A stretch of 64,000 bases of DNA from Lactobacillus sp. GTDB lineage: Bacteria > Bacillota > Bacilli > Lactobacillales > Lactobacillaceae. The stretch is from contig JAKVKU010000001.1 in the NCBI GenBank assembly GCA_022484695.1, positions 1-64,000 of the forward strand, in the 5' to 3' direction. The notes below the pieces were generated by a model. The model ran no database searches, was not told where the DNA came from, and saw only the letters and a list, made by a program, of their open reading frames with translations. This document shows, in pieces, positions 1 through 9,315 of the stretch. Each line of letters opens with the position of its first letter. The first letter of the stretch is position 1. Position numbers and translations under genes: made by a program.

Positions 1-34
1 ACGCCTCATTCCATAATGAGGCGTTTTTATTTTA
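1..34 (+). terminator. Attenuator-like terminator in the leu leader
   Basis: A perfect 10-bp stem (1-10 with 15-24, loop 11-14) is followed by a T-rich run to about 34. It ends only 28 nt before the leuA start, leaving no room for a promoter, so transcripts entering leuA must pass through it. That is the geometry of an antitermination leader, and a Leu T-box is the usual one for this operon in Gram-positives. The diagnostic part lies outside the window, so the T-box identity is inference. Confidence 0.7.
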
Positions 35-61
35 CTGAAAATAAACTTGGAGGTTTTGGCT

Positions 62-1234
62 ATGCGTAAAATTCAATTTTTTGATACAACATTGAGAGAC
101 GGGGAACAAACTGTAGGGGTTAATTTTAGCATCACAGAAAAAGTACAAATCGCTAAACAATTGGAACGTTGGGGCGTTGATGTCATCGAAGCCGGCTTTC
201 CAATCGCTTCACCTAATGATTTCAAATGTGTTGAAGCCATTTCTAAAAACATCAAACGCGCCCAAGTCACCGGGTTGGCTCGGATGACCTTTAAAGACAT
301 CGACGCTTGTACAGCTGCCACCAAAGACGCCGCCAACAAGCAGATCCACGTCTTCATCGCCACCAGCCCCGTCCACCGGGAAGCCAAGTTACATATGACC
401 AAGGAACAAGTCCTCCATGAAATCGATGAAAAAGTCCGCTATGCCAAAAAGTTCTTTGACATCGTCCAATTCTCACCAGAAGATGCCACCAGAACTGAAA
501 TGGACTACTTGATCCAAGCCTGCCAGACGGCCATTGATGCCGGGGCTACCGTGGTCAATATCGCAGACACAGTTGGTTATTCCAACCCTGAAGAATTCGG
601 TCACATCTTCGACGAATTGATCGCCAAAATTCCTAATTCGGACCGAGTGACTTTCTCCGCCCATTGTCATAATGACTTGGGCATGGCCACTGCCAACGCC
701 ATGGCAGCTATCAAACATGGTGCTGGTCGGGTGGAAGGTACCATCAATGGTATCGGCGAACGGGCTGGCAATACGGCTTTGGAAGAAGTCGCTGCCCAAA
801 TGTACGTCCGCAAAGATTACTACCAATGTGAAAACAACATCAACATGGCTGAAACTAAAAAAATCAGCGACATGGTCAGCGAGTTCTCAGAAATTGCCAT
901 TCCTAAGAACAAAGCGGTCATCGGACCCTTCTCCTTCTCCCATGAATCCGGGATCCATCAAGATGGCTTCTTGAAAAACCATGCCACTTATGAAATCCTC
1001 ACCCCTGAAACTGTGGGCATGCACCATAGCCAAATGCCCCTGGGCAAGTTGTCCGGTAGCCACGCAGTTATGGCCCGCTTGAATCAAATGGGCTATAAGG
1101 TGACCCGTGAAGACATGCGCACCATTTTCCCAGCCTTCAAGGCCATTGCGGATACTGTGGATCTGGTATCTGAAAAAGATTTGAAAAACATTATGGAAAA
1201 CAAACCCTGTGAAATGATTAAGGAGGCTAACTAA
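62..1234 (+). CDS. leuA: 2-isopropylmalate synthase, short form without regulatory domain
   Basis: Condenses acetyl-CoA with 2-oxoisovalerate, the first committed step of leucine synthesis. Product is 390 residues. Visible are the HMGL-like TIM-barrel signature DTTLRDGEQ (8-16), the metal ligands HCHND near residue 201 and the following GxGERAGN loop near 232. The protein stops right after the linker helices, where common LeuA proteins of about 510 residues continue into the leucine-binding LeuA_dimer domain; that domain is absent and leuB begins 2 nt later. ATG at 62 is chosen over the upstream TTG at 47 because the Shine-Dalgarno TTGGAGG (47-53) overlaps the TTG. First gene of leuABCD. Confidence 0.95.
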   Translation: MRKIQFFDTTLRDGEQTVGVNFSITEKVQIAKQLERWGVDVIEAGFPIASPNDFKCVEAISKNIKRAQVTGLARMTFKDIDACTAATKDAANKQIHVFIATSPVHREAKLHMTKEQVLHEIDEKVRYAKKFFDIVQFSPEDATRTEMDYLIQACQTAIDAGATVVNIADTVGYSNPEEFGHIFDELIAKIPNSDRVTFSAHCHNDLGMATANAMAAIKHGAGRVEGTINGIGERAGNTALEEVAAQMYVRKDYYQCENNINMAETKKISDMVSEFSEIAIPKNKAVIGPFSFSHESGIHQDGFLKNHATYEILTPETVGMHHSQMPLGKLSGSHAVMARLNQMGYKVTREDMRTIFPAFKAIADTVDLVSEKDLKNIMENKPCEMIKEAN

Positions 1235-1236
1235 GA

Positions 1237-2322
1237 ATGCCAAATATTGCCGTATTACCTGGAGATTGTATCGGACCTGAGATTATGAATGCTGCCTTGG
1301 AAATTTTCAAAGCAGCCCAACAGGTCACCAACACCAACTACACAATCCAAAGTTATCCCTTTGGGGGCGCCGCTATTGATGCGGTGGGTGAACCTTTACC
1401 TGCCAGCACCTTAGCCGGAGCTAAAGCTGCCGACGCCGTTTTATTAGCGGCCATTGGTGGTCCCAAGTGGAATGATGCCAAGGAGCGTCCGGAAGCCGGT
1501 TTATTGAAAATTAGAAAATCCTTAAACCTGTTTGCCAACATTCGCCCCACCAAAATCACCCCAGGTATGGTGCAATATTCCCCTTTGAAACCAGACATTG
1601 CTAAAAATACCGATTTTGTTATCGTCCGGGAATTAACTTCTGGCATCTACTTCGGTCAACCCCGGCGTTTAGGCACCACCGATGCCGTGGACACCAGCCA
1701 TTATACTGAGGCCGAAATCAAACGCATCTTAGAGGTAGCCTTCACCATGGCTCAACATCGCCAAAAACATGTGACGGTGGTGGATAAAGCTAACGTGTTG
1801 GCCACCAGCAAACTCTGGCGCCAAGTAGCCGCCACCGTGGCCCCAAATTACCCAGACGTGACCATGGACTTTGAATACGTGGATGCAGCGGCCATGAAGA
1901 TCGTCAGCAACCCTACCAAATTTGATGTCATCGCCACTTCTAATTTATTCGGGGATATCTTAAGTGATGAAGCTGCTGCTATCACCGGCTCCATTGGGAC
2001 GATTCCTTCTGAAAGTCGGGGGATCGCGGGGCCAAACCTTTATGAACCGATCCATGGTTCCGCCCCGGATATCGCGGGCAAAGGCATTGCCAACCCCATC
2101 GCCATGATCAATTCCGTGGTGATGATGCTGACCAATACCTTCCACGATACCAAGACCGCTGGGGTCATTCAAAACGCATTGAATCAAACGATTGAAGCCG
2201 GGACGCTGACCCCTGATTTTGGCGGGAATGCTACTACGGCCATCATGACCACGGCAATTATTAAAGCAATTGAAGCTACGAAGGAGCCTGCTTATGTCAA
2301 AACCACAAACGATGTTCGATAA
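1237..2322 (+). CDS. leuB: 3-isopropylmalate dehydrogenase
   Basis: Oxidises and decarboxylates 3-isopropylmalate to 2-oxoisocaproate with NAD. The 361 residues are the usual length. N-terminal PGDCIGPEI, the [10 protein letters not shown] motif in the first third and the C-terminal [14 protein letters not shown] loop are the isopropylmalate dehydrogenase signatures. The start lies 2 nt after the leuA stop, preceded by AAGGAGG at 1220-1226 inside leuA, so translation is coupled. The 3' end overlaps leuC by 29 nt in another frame. Confidence 0.97.
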   Translation: MPNIAVLPGDCIGPEIMNAALEIFKAAQQVTNTNYTIQSYPFGGAAIDAVGEPLPASTLAGAKAADAVLLAAIGGPKWNDAKERPEAGLLKIRKSLNLFANIRPTKITPGMVQYSPLKPDIAKNTDFVIVRELTSGIYFGQPRRLGTTDAVDTSHYTEAEIKRILEVAFTMAQHRQKHVTVVDKANVLATSKLWRQVAATVAPNYPDVTMDFEYVDAAAMKIVSNPTKFDVIATSNLFGDILSDEAAAITGSIGTIPSESRGIAGPNLYEPIHGSAPDIAGKGIANPIAMINSVVMMLTNTFHDTKTAGVIQNALNQTIEAGTLTPDFGGNATTAIMTTAIIKAIEATKEPAYVKTTNDVR

Positions 2323-3673
2323 AATTTGGAACCAACATGTCATCACCGGTAAAGTCGGTGAACCGCAATTAATGTATGTGGATCTACATTTGGTCCATGA
2401 AGTCACCTCCCCCCAGGCTTTTGAAGGCCTGCGGGAAAACCAGCGCCGGGTGCGGCGGCCAGATAAAACTTTCGCCACCATGGACCATAATGTCCCTACT
2501 AAAGATGTCTTCAACGTCAAAGATGCGATTGCCAAGAAACAAATGACTACCCTGCAGCATAATGCTGAAGAGTTTGGTGTGACCCTGGCCAGTGTGGGCA
2601 CTGAAGATCAAGGGATTATCCACGTGGTGGGCCCGCAATTGGGCTTGACCCAACCTGGGAAAATCATCGTCTGTGGGGATTCCCATACTTCCACCCACGG
2701 GGCTTTTGGGGCCATTGCCTTTGGGATTGGGACTTCTGAGGTGGAACATGTTTTTGCCACTCAGACAATTTGGCAGCAAAAACCGAAGACCATGGGCATT
2801 CACATCCATGGCAATTTACAAAATGGGGTCACGGCCAAGGATATTATCATGGCGTTGATTGGTCAAAACGGCTTTGACTATTTCACCGGTTACGCCATTG
2901 AATTCTATGGTAATGTCATTGATGCCATGTCCATGGCTGAACGGATGACCATGTGTAATATGGTCATTGAAGGCGGGGCTAAGATGGGTCAAATGAAACC
3001 GGACCAGACCACCTTCGATTATGTCCGGGGCCGCAAATACGCTCCCCGGGATATGGATGCAGCCATTGATTATTGGTCCCAATTTTATACGGATGATCCT
3101 AGTGCTTATGATCAGGTCATGGACTTTGATGTGTCCAACCTGGCCCCTTATGTCACTTGGGGGACTAATCCGGGGATGGCGATCCCTGTTGATGGGCAAT
3201 TCCCAGAACCTAAGGATATCAACGATGAAAAAGCTTATAAATATGTGGGTTTGACCCCAGGCCATAGTCCGGAAGAAATCAAATTAGGCTTTGCTTTCTT
3301 TGGTTCCTGTACCAACGGTCGGCTGGAAGATTTGAAAGCTGCGGCCAATATTTTAAAGGGCCACCACATTGCCCCGGGGATCACAGCCTTAGTAGTTCCG
3401 GGCTCCATGGCTATCAAAGAAGCAGCAGAGGCCATTGGCTTGGATCAAATCTTCAAAGATGCCGGCTGTGACTGGCGCATGCCAGGTTGTTCGGCTTGTT
3501 TGGGGATGAACCCTGACCAAGTCCCAGCTGGGGTACACTGTGCTTCCACCTCCAACCGTAACTTTGAAGGCCGCCAAGGTGCCGGTTCCATCACCCACCT
3601 GGCCAGCCCACAAATGGTGGCCGCTGCCGCCATCCACGGTCATTTCATCGATATTCGAAAGGAAGCCATCTAA
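2294..3673 (+). CDS. leuC: 3-isopropylmalate dehydratase large subunit
   Basis: Isomerises 2- to 3-isopropylmalate together with LeuD using a [4Fe-4S] cluster. 459 residues, normal for the family. Cluster cysteines are seen in GSCTNGR (Cys about 339) and GCSACLGMN (Cys about 399 and 402); the substrate loop [12 protein letters not shown] is near residue 133. Start chosen at ATG 2294 with AAGGAG at 2281-2286, inside the end of leuB; an upstream in-frame codon at 2270 has no ribosome binding site. The stop abuts the leuD ATG. Confidence 0.96.
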   Translation: MSKPQTMFDKIWNQHVITGKVGEPQLMYVDLHLVHEVTSPQAFEGLRENQRRVRRPDKTFATMDHNVPTKDVFNVKDAIAKKQMTTLQHNAEEFGVTLASVGTEDQGIIHVVGPQLGLTQPGKIIVCGDSHTSTHGAFGAIAFGIGTSEVEHVFATQTIWQQKPKTMGIHIHGNLQNGVTAKDIIMALIGQNGFDYFTGYAIEFYGNVIDAMSMAERMTMCNMVIEGGAKMGQMKPDQTTFDYVRGRKYAPRDMDAAIDYWSQFYTDDPSAYDQVMDFDVSNLAPYVTWGTNPGMAIPVDGQFPEPKDINDEKAYKYVGLTPGHSPEEIKLGFAFFGSCTNGRLEDLKAAANILKGHHIAPGITALVVPGSMAIKEAAEAIGLDQIFKDAGCDWRMPGCSACLGMNPDQVPAGVHCASTSNRNFEGRQGAGSITHLASPQMVAAAAIHGHFIDIRKEAI

Positions 3674-4303
3674 ATGGAAAAATTCACGGTATTTGAAGGT
3701 AAACCCGCAGTCATCATGCGCAACGACATCGATACGGATCAATTGATTCCTAAGCAATTCTTGAAAAATATTTTAAAAACCGGTTATGGTATCAGCCTAT
3801 TTTACGACTGGCGCTATGATGAAAATGGCAAGCCCAGACCGGACTTTATTTTAAATAAACCTGAATATAAGGATGCCACGATTCTGGTGGCTGGCACTAA
3901 CTTCGGCAGTGGTTCTTCCCGAGAACACGCTGCGTGGGCGCTAACGGACTTTGGGTTTAAAACGGTCATCGCTGAAGGCTTTGGCCCGATTTTTTACATG
4001 AATGCCACTAAAAACGGCCTGCTGCCCATCAAACTCAGCCATGATGACGTCCAATTCATCGGTCAAGCCACGGATCAAGACCGGATCAAAATCGACCTGC
4101 CCCAACAAACCGTGACTTTTAGAGGCAAAGAATTTCACTTTGATTTTGAAGAAATGTACCGTTACAAATTCATCAACGGCTTAGATGATATCGACATCAC
4201 CCTGCAACACGAGGCTGAAATCACCCAATTTGAAAGCAAATTGCCGGACTTTGCGGCCAACAATCCCGGAGATATGTCAAAATCTGAGCTTGAAAAGGTC
4301 TGA
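3674..4303 (+). CDS. leuD: 3-isopropylmalate dehydratase small subunit
   Basis: Swivelling-domain partner of LeuC. 209 residues, slightly longer than the common 195-200. The aconitase small-subunit signature GSGSSREHAAWAL begins near residue 77. The ATG directly follows the leuC stop with no gap, which fits translational coupling and equal stoichiometry. Last gene of the leu operon; no ilv genes follow in the window. Confidence 0.95.
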   Translation: MEKFTVFEGKPAVIMRNDIDTDQLIPKQFLKNILKTGYGISLFYDWRYDENGKPRPDFILNKPEYKDATILVAGTNFGSGSSREHAAWALTDFGFKTVIAEGFGPIFYMNATKNGLLPIKLSHDDVQFIGQATDQDRIKIDLPQQTVTFRGKEFHFDFEEMYRYKFINGLDDIDITLQHEAEITQFESKLPDFAANNPGDMSKSELEKV

Positions 4304-4362
4304 AAACGCCAGGCTGTGGTAAAATCTTCCTAGGTTACTTTTTATAAGGAGGTTTGCCAAAG

Positions 4363-4923
4363 ATGGCACGTTTTGAAAAATATCATCCAATTATGACGGC
4401 CCACTATACTTTAGATTGGCTCACAGCCTTTAAAGTTAAGGAAATCAATGCGCTGCGCCAAGATGCCGGGGTGGCCCAGGCCATGCACCGACCTGCCGCT
4501 GGGCATTTGACGGATACGGTGGAATACGTCAGCCATGAGATGTTACAAATTATGAGTGATAAAAAGCTCGTCTGGGGTATTCAGGAGCGGTCCAACCAGA
4601 CCTTCCTGGGTATTTTTGTGTTCCAAAACTTCGATAAGGCCGCAAATTCCGCCGAAGTGCAATACGAATTACTGCCCCAATTTCAACAACAGGGCATCAT
4701 GTCGGAAATTTTGCAACATATGACCCGCTTTGCCTTTGATGAATTGCACTTAACCCAATTGCAGGCGGTGATTTATCAAGACCAACCCGGGGCGGATGCG
4801 GTGTTGAAAAATGCCGGCTTCCACGTGCGGGAGGATTTAACGGTGCTGGACCATGATCCCAGTGTGTCCCCGGATAAGTTTGTGGTTTACGCCCTGGACA
4901 AAGATACGCCGGCGGGGAAATAA
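4363..4923 (+). CDS. GNAT family N-acetyltransferase
   Basis: 186-residue RimJ/RimL-like acetyltransferase. The acetyl-CoA segment is VQYELLPQFQQQGIMSEILQ (about 103-122), in which the canonical Q/RxxGxG/A loop reads QQQGIM. The C-terminal NAGFHVRED segment is typical of the fold. Its substrate cannot be told. ATG 4363 is preceded by AAGGAGG (4346-4352); the TTG at 4354 overlaps that site and was rejected. It may be cotranscribed with leuD (59-nt gap, no terminator seen). Confidence 0.85.
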   Translation: MARFEKYHPIMTAHYTLDWLTAFKVKEINALRQDAGVAQAMHRPAAGHLTDTVEYVSHEMLQIMSDKKLVWGIQERSNQTFLGIFVFQNFDKAANSAEVQYELLPQFQQQGIMSEILQHMTRFAFDELHLTQLQAVIYQDQPGADAVLKNAGFHVREDLTVLDHDPSVSPDKFVVYALDKDTPAGK

Positions 4924-4990
4924 TTCTTTGGACTGATGACTTTTCCTTGGCTTTTTGGGACAATAGGGGTATTGAAAGGACGTGTTCAAA

Positions 4991-5689
4991 TTGTTCATGC
5001 CATTTTTTGACCCCACCTTTATCCTGGTTATTTTGGGCTTGGCCCTGTCTGGCATGGCCTCGGCTTACGTGAACAGCACGTACCGCAAATACGATGAAGT
5101 TCGCAGTCAGCGGGGCGTCACTGCCACGGAAGCCGCCCGCTATATTTTAGATGACGCTGGTATTCACGATGTGCAGATCCGCCAGATCAGTGGTGATTTG
5201 ACCGATAACTACGACTCAAAAAACAAATTGCTTAGCTTGTCCGAAGCCACGGCTGATTCCACCTCCGTGGCCGCCATCGGGGTGGCAGCCCATGAAGTGG
5301 GCCATGCCATTCAAGACCATACCAATTACTTGCCCCTGCGCTTGCGGGCGGGCTTGGTGCCGTTAACCAATATTGGCACCACCATCTCATTTCCCTTAAT
5401 TATTTTAGGGGTGATCATGAGTTGGAACCAAACGCTGATTCACATCGGGATCGCCGCCTTTGCCATTGCGTTGATTTTCCAACTGGTGACCTTGCCGGTG
5501 GAATTCAACGCCTCCATGCGGGCTGTGTCGATCCTAGCCCACGGGGATCTGTTAAATTCCGAAGAAGTCCCTCTGGTTAAAAAAGTGCTAACGGCAGCGG
5601 CCTTGACCTATGTGGCGGCGGCGCTAGCCACTTTCTTACAGTTATTAAGATTGGTGCTGTTGTTTGGCAACAACCGGGATAATAATTGA
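4991..5689 (+). CDS. Membrane zinc metallopeptidase, YugP-like
   Basis: Putative neutral zinc peptidase (Zn_peptidase_2 family) in the membrane. HEVGHAIQ near residue 90 is the HExxH-type zinc site; helices flank it at about 8-25, 115-140, 145-165 and 205-225, and the second ligand region PVEFNAS follows. Substrates of the family are not established. Start is uncertain: GAAAGGA at 4974-4980 best fits TTG 4991, while GTG 4982 is too close to it and ATG 4997 is 16 nt away. Followed by a terminator, so it may end the transcript that includes the GNAT gene. Confidence 0.85.
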   Translation: MFMPFFDPTFILVILGLALSGMASAYVNSTYRKYDEVRSQRGVTATEAARYILDDAGIHDVQIRQISGDLTDNYDSKNKLLSLSEATADSTSVAAIGVAAHEVGHAIQDHTNYLPLRLRAGLVPLTNIGTTISFPLIILGVIMSWNQTLIHIGIAAFAIALIFQLVTLPVEFNASMRAVSILAHGDLLNSEEVPLVKKVLTAAALTYVAAALATFLQLLRLVLLFGNNRDNN

Positions 5690-5703
5690 CCCTTTAAATG
5701 TCA

Positions 5704-5738
5704 GTGAGTACAGCTTTAATTGTGTACTCACTTTTTTT
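5704..5738 (+). terminator. Rho-independent terminator
   Basis: Inverted repeat GTGAGTACA / TGTACTCAC (5704-5712 and 5723-5731) followed by seven T. It ends the zinc peptidase transcript. Confidence 0.85.
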
Positions 5739-5741
5739 AGT

Positions 5742-5770
5742 TTGACAAACTGTTACAGTTATTCCATCAT
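5742..5770 (+). promoter_or_regulatory. Promoter of cls with an internal inverted repeat
   Basis: TTGACA at 5742-5747 and CATCAT at 5765-5770 are 17 bp apart. Between them lies AACTG-TTA-CAGTT (5748-5760), an inverted repeat well placed to act as an operator. The promoter is a sequence match; operator function is inference. Confidence 0.55.
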
Positions 5771-5809
5771 TATAAACATGAGAAGTTATCACGTTGACGG
5801 GAGATAATT

Positions 5810-7273
5810 ATGGGCATTATTTTGGACGCATTAATTGTCATATTGGTCATCAATACGGTCACCGCCATGTTGACGGTTTTCCATAGACCTAGAAATATCA
5901 CTTCCACCTTGGCTTGGCTGTTAGCCCTATTGCTGCTGCCGGTGGTGGGTTTTTTGCTTTACGCATTTTTAGGCCGGGGTATTGCCCAAGAAAATATCTT
6001 TGACATCTCCCATCAAGAGCACATTGGCTTGGCCCGGATCAAGCACATGATTTTAAGCGACAACAAGCTGGAAAGCCAACGGGACAACCCCGCCAGCACC
6101 ACCCACCGGGCGAAGTTGTTGATTCACTACTTCAACCGCACCGAAGACTCCCCTTTGACCAAGCGCAATAAGGTTAAGATTTTTACCGATGGGGAAGCGA
6201 AGTTTAAAGCCCTGTTCGAAGATATCCGGGGAGCCAAGGAAACCATCCACGTGGAATATTATTCCTTCTTCAACGACGAAATCGGCAATGAATTTCTAAG
6301 ACTGCTGGAACAAAAAGCCAAAGAAGGCTTAGAAGTCCGCTTGATTTATGATCCTTGGGGCTCGCCTAAGGCCAACAAGCGCTGGTTTGCCCCTTTTGTG
6401 GCGCTCGGTGGCGAAGTGGCGCCTTTTATCACCTCTCAAAACCTCATTGCCAAAACCCGGCTGAATTACCATTTGCACCGAAAAATCGTGGTGGTGGATG
6501 GGATGACCAGCTGGACTGGGGGTTTTAACGTGGGCGACCAATATTTGGGCCGCAAGAAGAAATTTGGCTATTGGCGGGACACCCACATTCGCATCGTGGG
6601 CACCGCCAGTTCTTCCTTGCAGGAACGTTTTATCATGGACTGGAATGCGTCGGTGAAACACGAGGACCAAAAAGTGTCTTACAACGAGAAGTACTTCCGC
6701 ACCCCAGATCCCCTGTTGACCGGGACCAGCAATATCCAAGTGGTCTCGGATGGGCCGGACACTCAAGAAGAAATTTTAAAAGGTGGCACGATTCGGGCGA
6801 TTTTAGAGGCGAAGAAGTCTATTTTGATCCAATCGCCTTATTTGATTCCCGATGAACCCATGATCAACGCCTTGATGGTGGCGGCCCGCTCTGGCATCAA
6901 TATCAAGATCATGATTCCTTGTATGCCCGACCATCCCTTCATTTATCGGGCGACCCAGTATTACGCCAATTTCTTGCAGCGTTTAGGTATTGAGATTTAC
7001 ATTTATGAAAATGGCTTTCTCCATGCCAAGACCCTGGTCATCGATAATGAAATTTGTTCGGTGGGTTCCATGAACCAGGATTTCCGCAGTTATGCTTTGA
7101 ATTTTGAATGTAATACATATATCTATGACAGCGAAGTCAGCCAACAATTGACTGAGATCTTCTTTGATGACATGCTGAAGTCCACCTTATTGACCGATGA
7201 CATGATCGAACATCAAGGGCGCTGGTTGAAATTCAAACAGTACTTCTCCCGCCTCTTGTCACCCATTCTGTAA
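5810..7273 (+). CDS. cls: Cardiolipin synthase
   Basis: Phospholipase D-type enzyme that joins two phosphatidylglycerols into cardiolipin at the membrane. 487 residues, the normal size. Two N-terminal helices (about 4-23 and 34-54) precede two HKD motifs, HLHRKIVVVDG near 222 and FLHAKTLVIDN near 402. ATG 5810 has GGGAGAT just upstream. Monocistronic between its own promoter and a bidirectional terminator. Confidence 0.95.
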   Translation: MGIILDALIVILVINTVTAMLTVFHRPRNITSTLAWLLALLLLPVVGFLLYAFLGRGIAQENIFDISHQEHIGLARIKHMILSDNKLESQRDNPASTTHRAKLLIHYFNRTEDSPLTKRNKVKIFTDGEAKFKALFEDIRGAKETIHVEYYSFFNDEIGNEFLRLLEQKAKEGLEVRLIYDPWGSPKANKRWFAPFVALGGEVAPFITSQNLIAKTRLNYHLHRKIVVVDGMTSWTGGFNVGDQYLGRKKKFGYWRDTHIRIVGTASSSLQERFIMDWNASVKHEDQKVSYNEKYFRTPDPLLTGTSNIQVVSDGPDTQEEILKGGTIRAILEAKKSILIQSPYLIPDEPMINALMVAARSGINIKIMIPCMPDHPFIYRATQYYANFLQRLGIEIYIYENGFLHAKTLVIDNEICSVGSMNQDFRSYALNFECNTYIYDSEVSQQLTEIFFDDMLKSTLLTDDMIEHQGRWLKFKQYFSRLLSPIL

Positions 7274-7280
7274 CCAAATA

Positions 7281-7327
7281 AAAGAGATTCAAAACGAAGC
7301 GAGGCCGTTTTGAATCTCTTTTTTTAG
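7281..7327 (+). terminator. Bidirectional terminator
   Basis: A 16-bp perfect stem (7281-7296 with 7306-7321) flanked by A and T runs, between convergent cls and the membrane protein gene at 7329-7808. Confidence 0.9.
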
Positions 7328-7328
7328 C

Positions 7329-7808
7329 TTATAATTGGTTAATGTTCTCCACGTTAATTTCAACATTATCCGGTATGTGTTTTTGCAGCTCGCTGCGGAT
7401 GGCTTCCACCGTTTGGTTAAAAGTCAATTGAACCCGTTGTTGGGTACTGGTCATGAAGATGCCCACCACCCGGTTTTTACCCCCGGGCAAGTCGATGGGG
7501 ATCAAAGTGACTTCTGCGAAGGTCTTGTAGTCGATGACCCGGGAGAAAAAGCCTGTGGTCACTAACCGCCTGGACCCAACGCCACCGACCCCATTCATAA
7601 TACTCACTAGGATAAACAAGGATACTGCCACGATATAAGGCCAATTGCTGGCCGCTGGGGTGGCAAGGATCCAAGCACTAAACACAATACCTAAAATTGC
7701 GGAGAAATAATTGTAGCGCGCCCGCAAGATAATCTGGGACTGCCAATAAACGCTATAAGCCGCGCTGGCAAACATCCCTACGTCTAAAATTAATACAAAA
7801 ATACTCAT
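7329..7808 (-). CDS. Hypothetical membrane protein with PH-like tail
   Basis: 159 residues, not assigned to a named function. Three hydrophobic segments are visible (about 4-22, 34-52, 56-75), followed by an 80-residue soluble part with alternating strands (GFFSRVIDYKTFAEVTLIPID and later VQLTF) that resembles bacterial PH/YcxB-type tails. ATG is preceded by GGAGGTG with 8-nt spacing. It converges with cls and shares its terminator. Confidence 0.7.
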   Translation of the reverse strand: MSIFVLILDVGMFASAAYSVYWQSQIILRARYNYFSAILGIVFSAWILATPAASNWPYIVAVSLFILVSIMNGVGGVGSRRLVTTGFFSRVIDYKTFAEVTLIPIDLPGGKNRVVGIFMTSTQQRVQLTFNQTVEAIRSELQKHIPDNVEINVENINQL

Positions 7809-7900
7809 AATGGGGCACCTCCACTCATCATTGGTGCTTATAAGTACTATTATATACTAGATTTGGTAAAAACATAGGAAAGTCCCGGATTAATTTTGTT

Positions 7901-8098
7901 TCAGCGCTGAAATGTCAATGCATCCTTCATCATTTCAAAGCGCTGGCCCATTTCTTTGGTGAAACGCTGGTTGAAGATGGGGCCCGTGCCAAAGTGGTCG
8001 TGTTGGACCCACGTAAATAAGCCTAGGTTCCCCAAAATAATGACAATGACCGTTAACAAGAGTGCCAGTCTCAATTTACCTTTGTAAAAGCGCCCCAT
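7901..8098 (-). CDS. Small single-pass membrane protein, unknown
   Basis: 65 residues: basic N-terminus (RFYKGKLR), one strong transmembrane helix at about 10-29, then a hydrophilic extracellular-looking tail with several Met and His. GGAGGTGG lies 5 nt before the ATG, which supports a real gene. It lies 92 nt upstream of the 7329-7808 gene on the same strand and could share its transcript. No family recognised. Confidence 0.6.
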   Translation of the reverse strand: MGRFYKGKLRLALLLTVIVIILGNLGLFTWVQHDHFGTGPIFNQRFTKEMGQRFEMMKDALTFQR

Positions 8099-8251
8099 CT
8101 TGCCACCTCCATGACACCGCTATCATTAATATTTCTTATAGTTTTTAGCTTAGCAGGTTGACTTGATCGCTGTAAATCACTGGGGCGTGGTGGGGGCTGG
8201 TAGGCTAGTGTTGGCAAGGTTTCCCGGGGATTTGGTTGGTGGAGGGATTAG

Positions 8252-8297
8252 ATAACAGCTGTTATGGCTTGTGTTAAATTTGTTGTTGGCGTACAAT
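8252..8297 (+). promoter_or_regulatory. Promoter of the Fic-like gene with a perfect palindrome
   Basis: ATAACAGCTGTTAT (8252-8265) is a perfect 14-bp palindrome just upstream of TTGTGT (8269-8274) and TACAAT (8292-8297, 17-bp spacer). The placement suggests a regulator site for the gene at 8334. Confidence 0.5.
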
Positions 8298-8333
8298 GGC
8301 TGACACCCATAACTCATTTTTGGAGGTGATCGT

Positions 8334-9092
8334 ATGCAGCACACTGCCTTAGCCAGATTAATAATGGCGCTTGGGTCATTCAATGATTATCGTAGTACCG
8401 CTTATCAAACGAAACTAGCGTTGACGCACCATAGCACGACCTACTTGTGCCAAACTGAAACGGACATTGCTATCTTCACTGACGCACTAAAGGGTATTAC
8501 AGCCATTCAACAGATTGGCTTCAATACCCAGGGCATCATAGCGGTCAACCGGGCTTTTGACGCGCCCGCAGAAATACAACCCACAGCACCAGGCCGGCTG
8601 CGCAATGCCCAAATTCATGCTGATGATAACATTGTCATCCCCCTAGGTTCCAGAACAAAAGCTGCCTATTATCCCCCCGCGGTAATCACCCCGCAAGATT
8701 TAGAGGTAATCGTGACCCAATATCAGCATTCGCCCCAACAGGAACAAGATGCTTGGCGGGTATTCGCCCAATTGGCAAAATTGCAGCCCTTTCAAGACGG
8801 CAATAAACGAACTGCTTTAATCGCCGCAAATGCGGCTTTTGATACGCTGAAATCTGGCAACTATTTGATCCTGCCCACCAATGATTTAGATTTGGCCGAC
8901 TTTATGATTGGCCTTATGCGTTACTACGCGGCCACTGACACCGCGGGTGAGGATCAAGCATTGGCTAGAATGCTGCAGCTGTTACCATCAGCTGCTGAAC
9001 GCCATCAGGAATTAACCAAACCAATCACCTCAGAAAAATCACTAAACCCGAAGACTATTCGAATCAAACCCCAGTTTCGAAAGCCGGACTAG
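8334..9092 (+). CDS. Fic/Doc family protein with substituted catalytic His
   Basis: 252 residues. Fic proteins transfer AMP or phosphate groups to target proteins. The core is KLQPFQDGNKRTALIAAN at about 157-174, which aligns with HxFx(D/N)xNxR; the position of the catalytic His is Gln here, while Phe, Asp, Asn, Lys and Arg are kept. The N-terminal 80 residues and the C-terminal basic tail (about 220-252) are not recognised. GGAGGTGATC sits before the ATG. Either a catalytically impaired paralogue or a subfamily with different chemistry. No antitoxin gene is adjacent. Confidence 0.75.
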   Translation: MQHTALARLIMALGSFNDYRSTAYQTKLALTHHSTTYLCQTETDIAIFTDALKGITAIQQIGFNTQGIIAVNRAFDAPAEIQPTAPGRLRNAQIHADDNIVIPLGSRTKAAYYPPAVITPQDLEVIVTQYQHSPQQEQDAWRVFAQLAKLQPFQDGNKRTALIAANAAFDTLKSGNYLILPTNDLDLADFMIGLMRYYAATDTAGEDQALARMLQLLPSAAERHQELTKPITSEKSLNPKTIRIKPQFRKPD

Positions 9093-9117
9093 CGTAAATC
9101 AAAAACATCAACAAATT

Positions 9118-9159
9118 AAAGAGATGTGTTTTCATTTTTCCGAAAGCTCATCTCTTTTT
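9118..9159 (+). terminator. Terminator after the Fic-like gene
   Basis: AAAGAGATG (9118-9126) pairs with CATCTCTTT (9149-9157) over a 22-nt loop, ending in T residues. Confidence 0.65.
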
Positions 9160-9180
9160 GTGTGTCATTCACTCAAAATC

Positions 9181-9248
9181 AGCGTTTAACGGCAAAAATC
9201 CAGCGCTCATGACATTTTTACCCGTTATACTCATCCTTACTTTATAAT
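9181..9248 (+). promoter_or_regulatory. Putative LytTR-regulated promoter, copy 1
   Basis: Direct repeats AGCGTTTAA (9181-9189) and AGCGCTCAT (9202-9210) start exactly 21 bp apart. TATAAT (9243-9248) follows 32 nt after the second repeat, without a good -35. The same arrangement occurs at 15355-15422 with the same two distances. A pair of 9-bp repeats one helical step apart (21 bp) is the known site type of LytTR response regulators in lactic acid bacteria, and such a regulator is encoded at 17713-18489. Confidence 0.65.
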
Positions 9249-9315
9249 GTGATTGTTCACAAATATTAACGTCTAGTTTATGGCTCGTCGTTATCAACGG
9301 TAGGTGATTATTCTA

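Noticed and set aside
8177-8383. 68-codon minus-strand frame
   Set aside because: Antisense to the promoter and start of the Fic-like gene, with no ribosome site.
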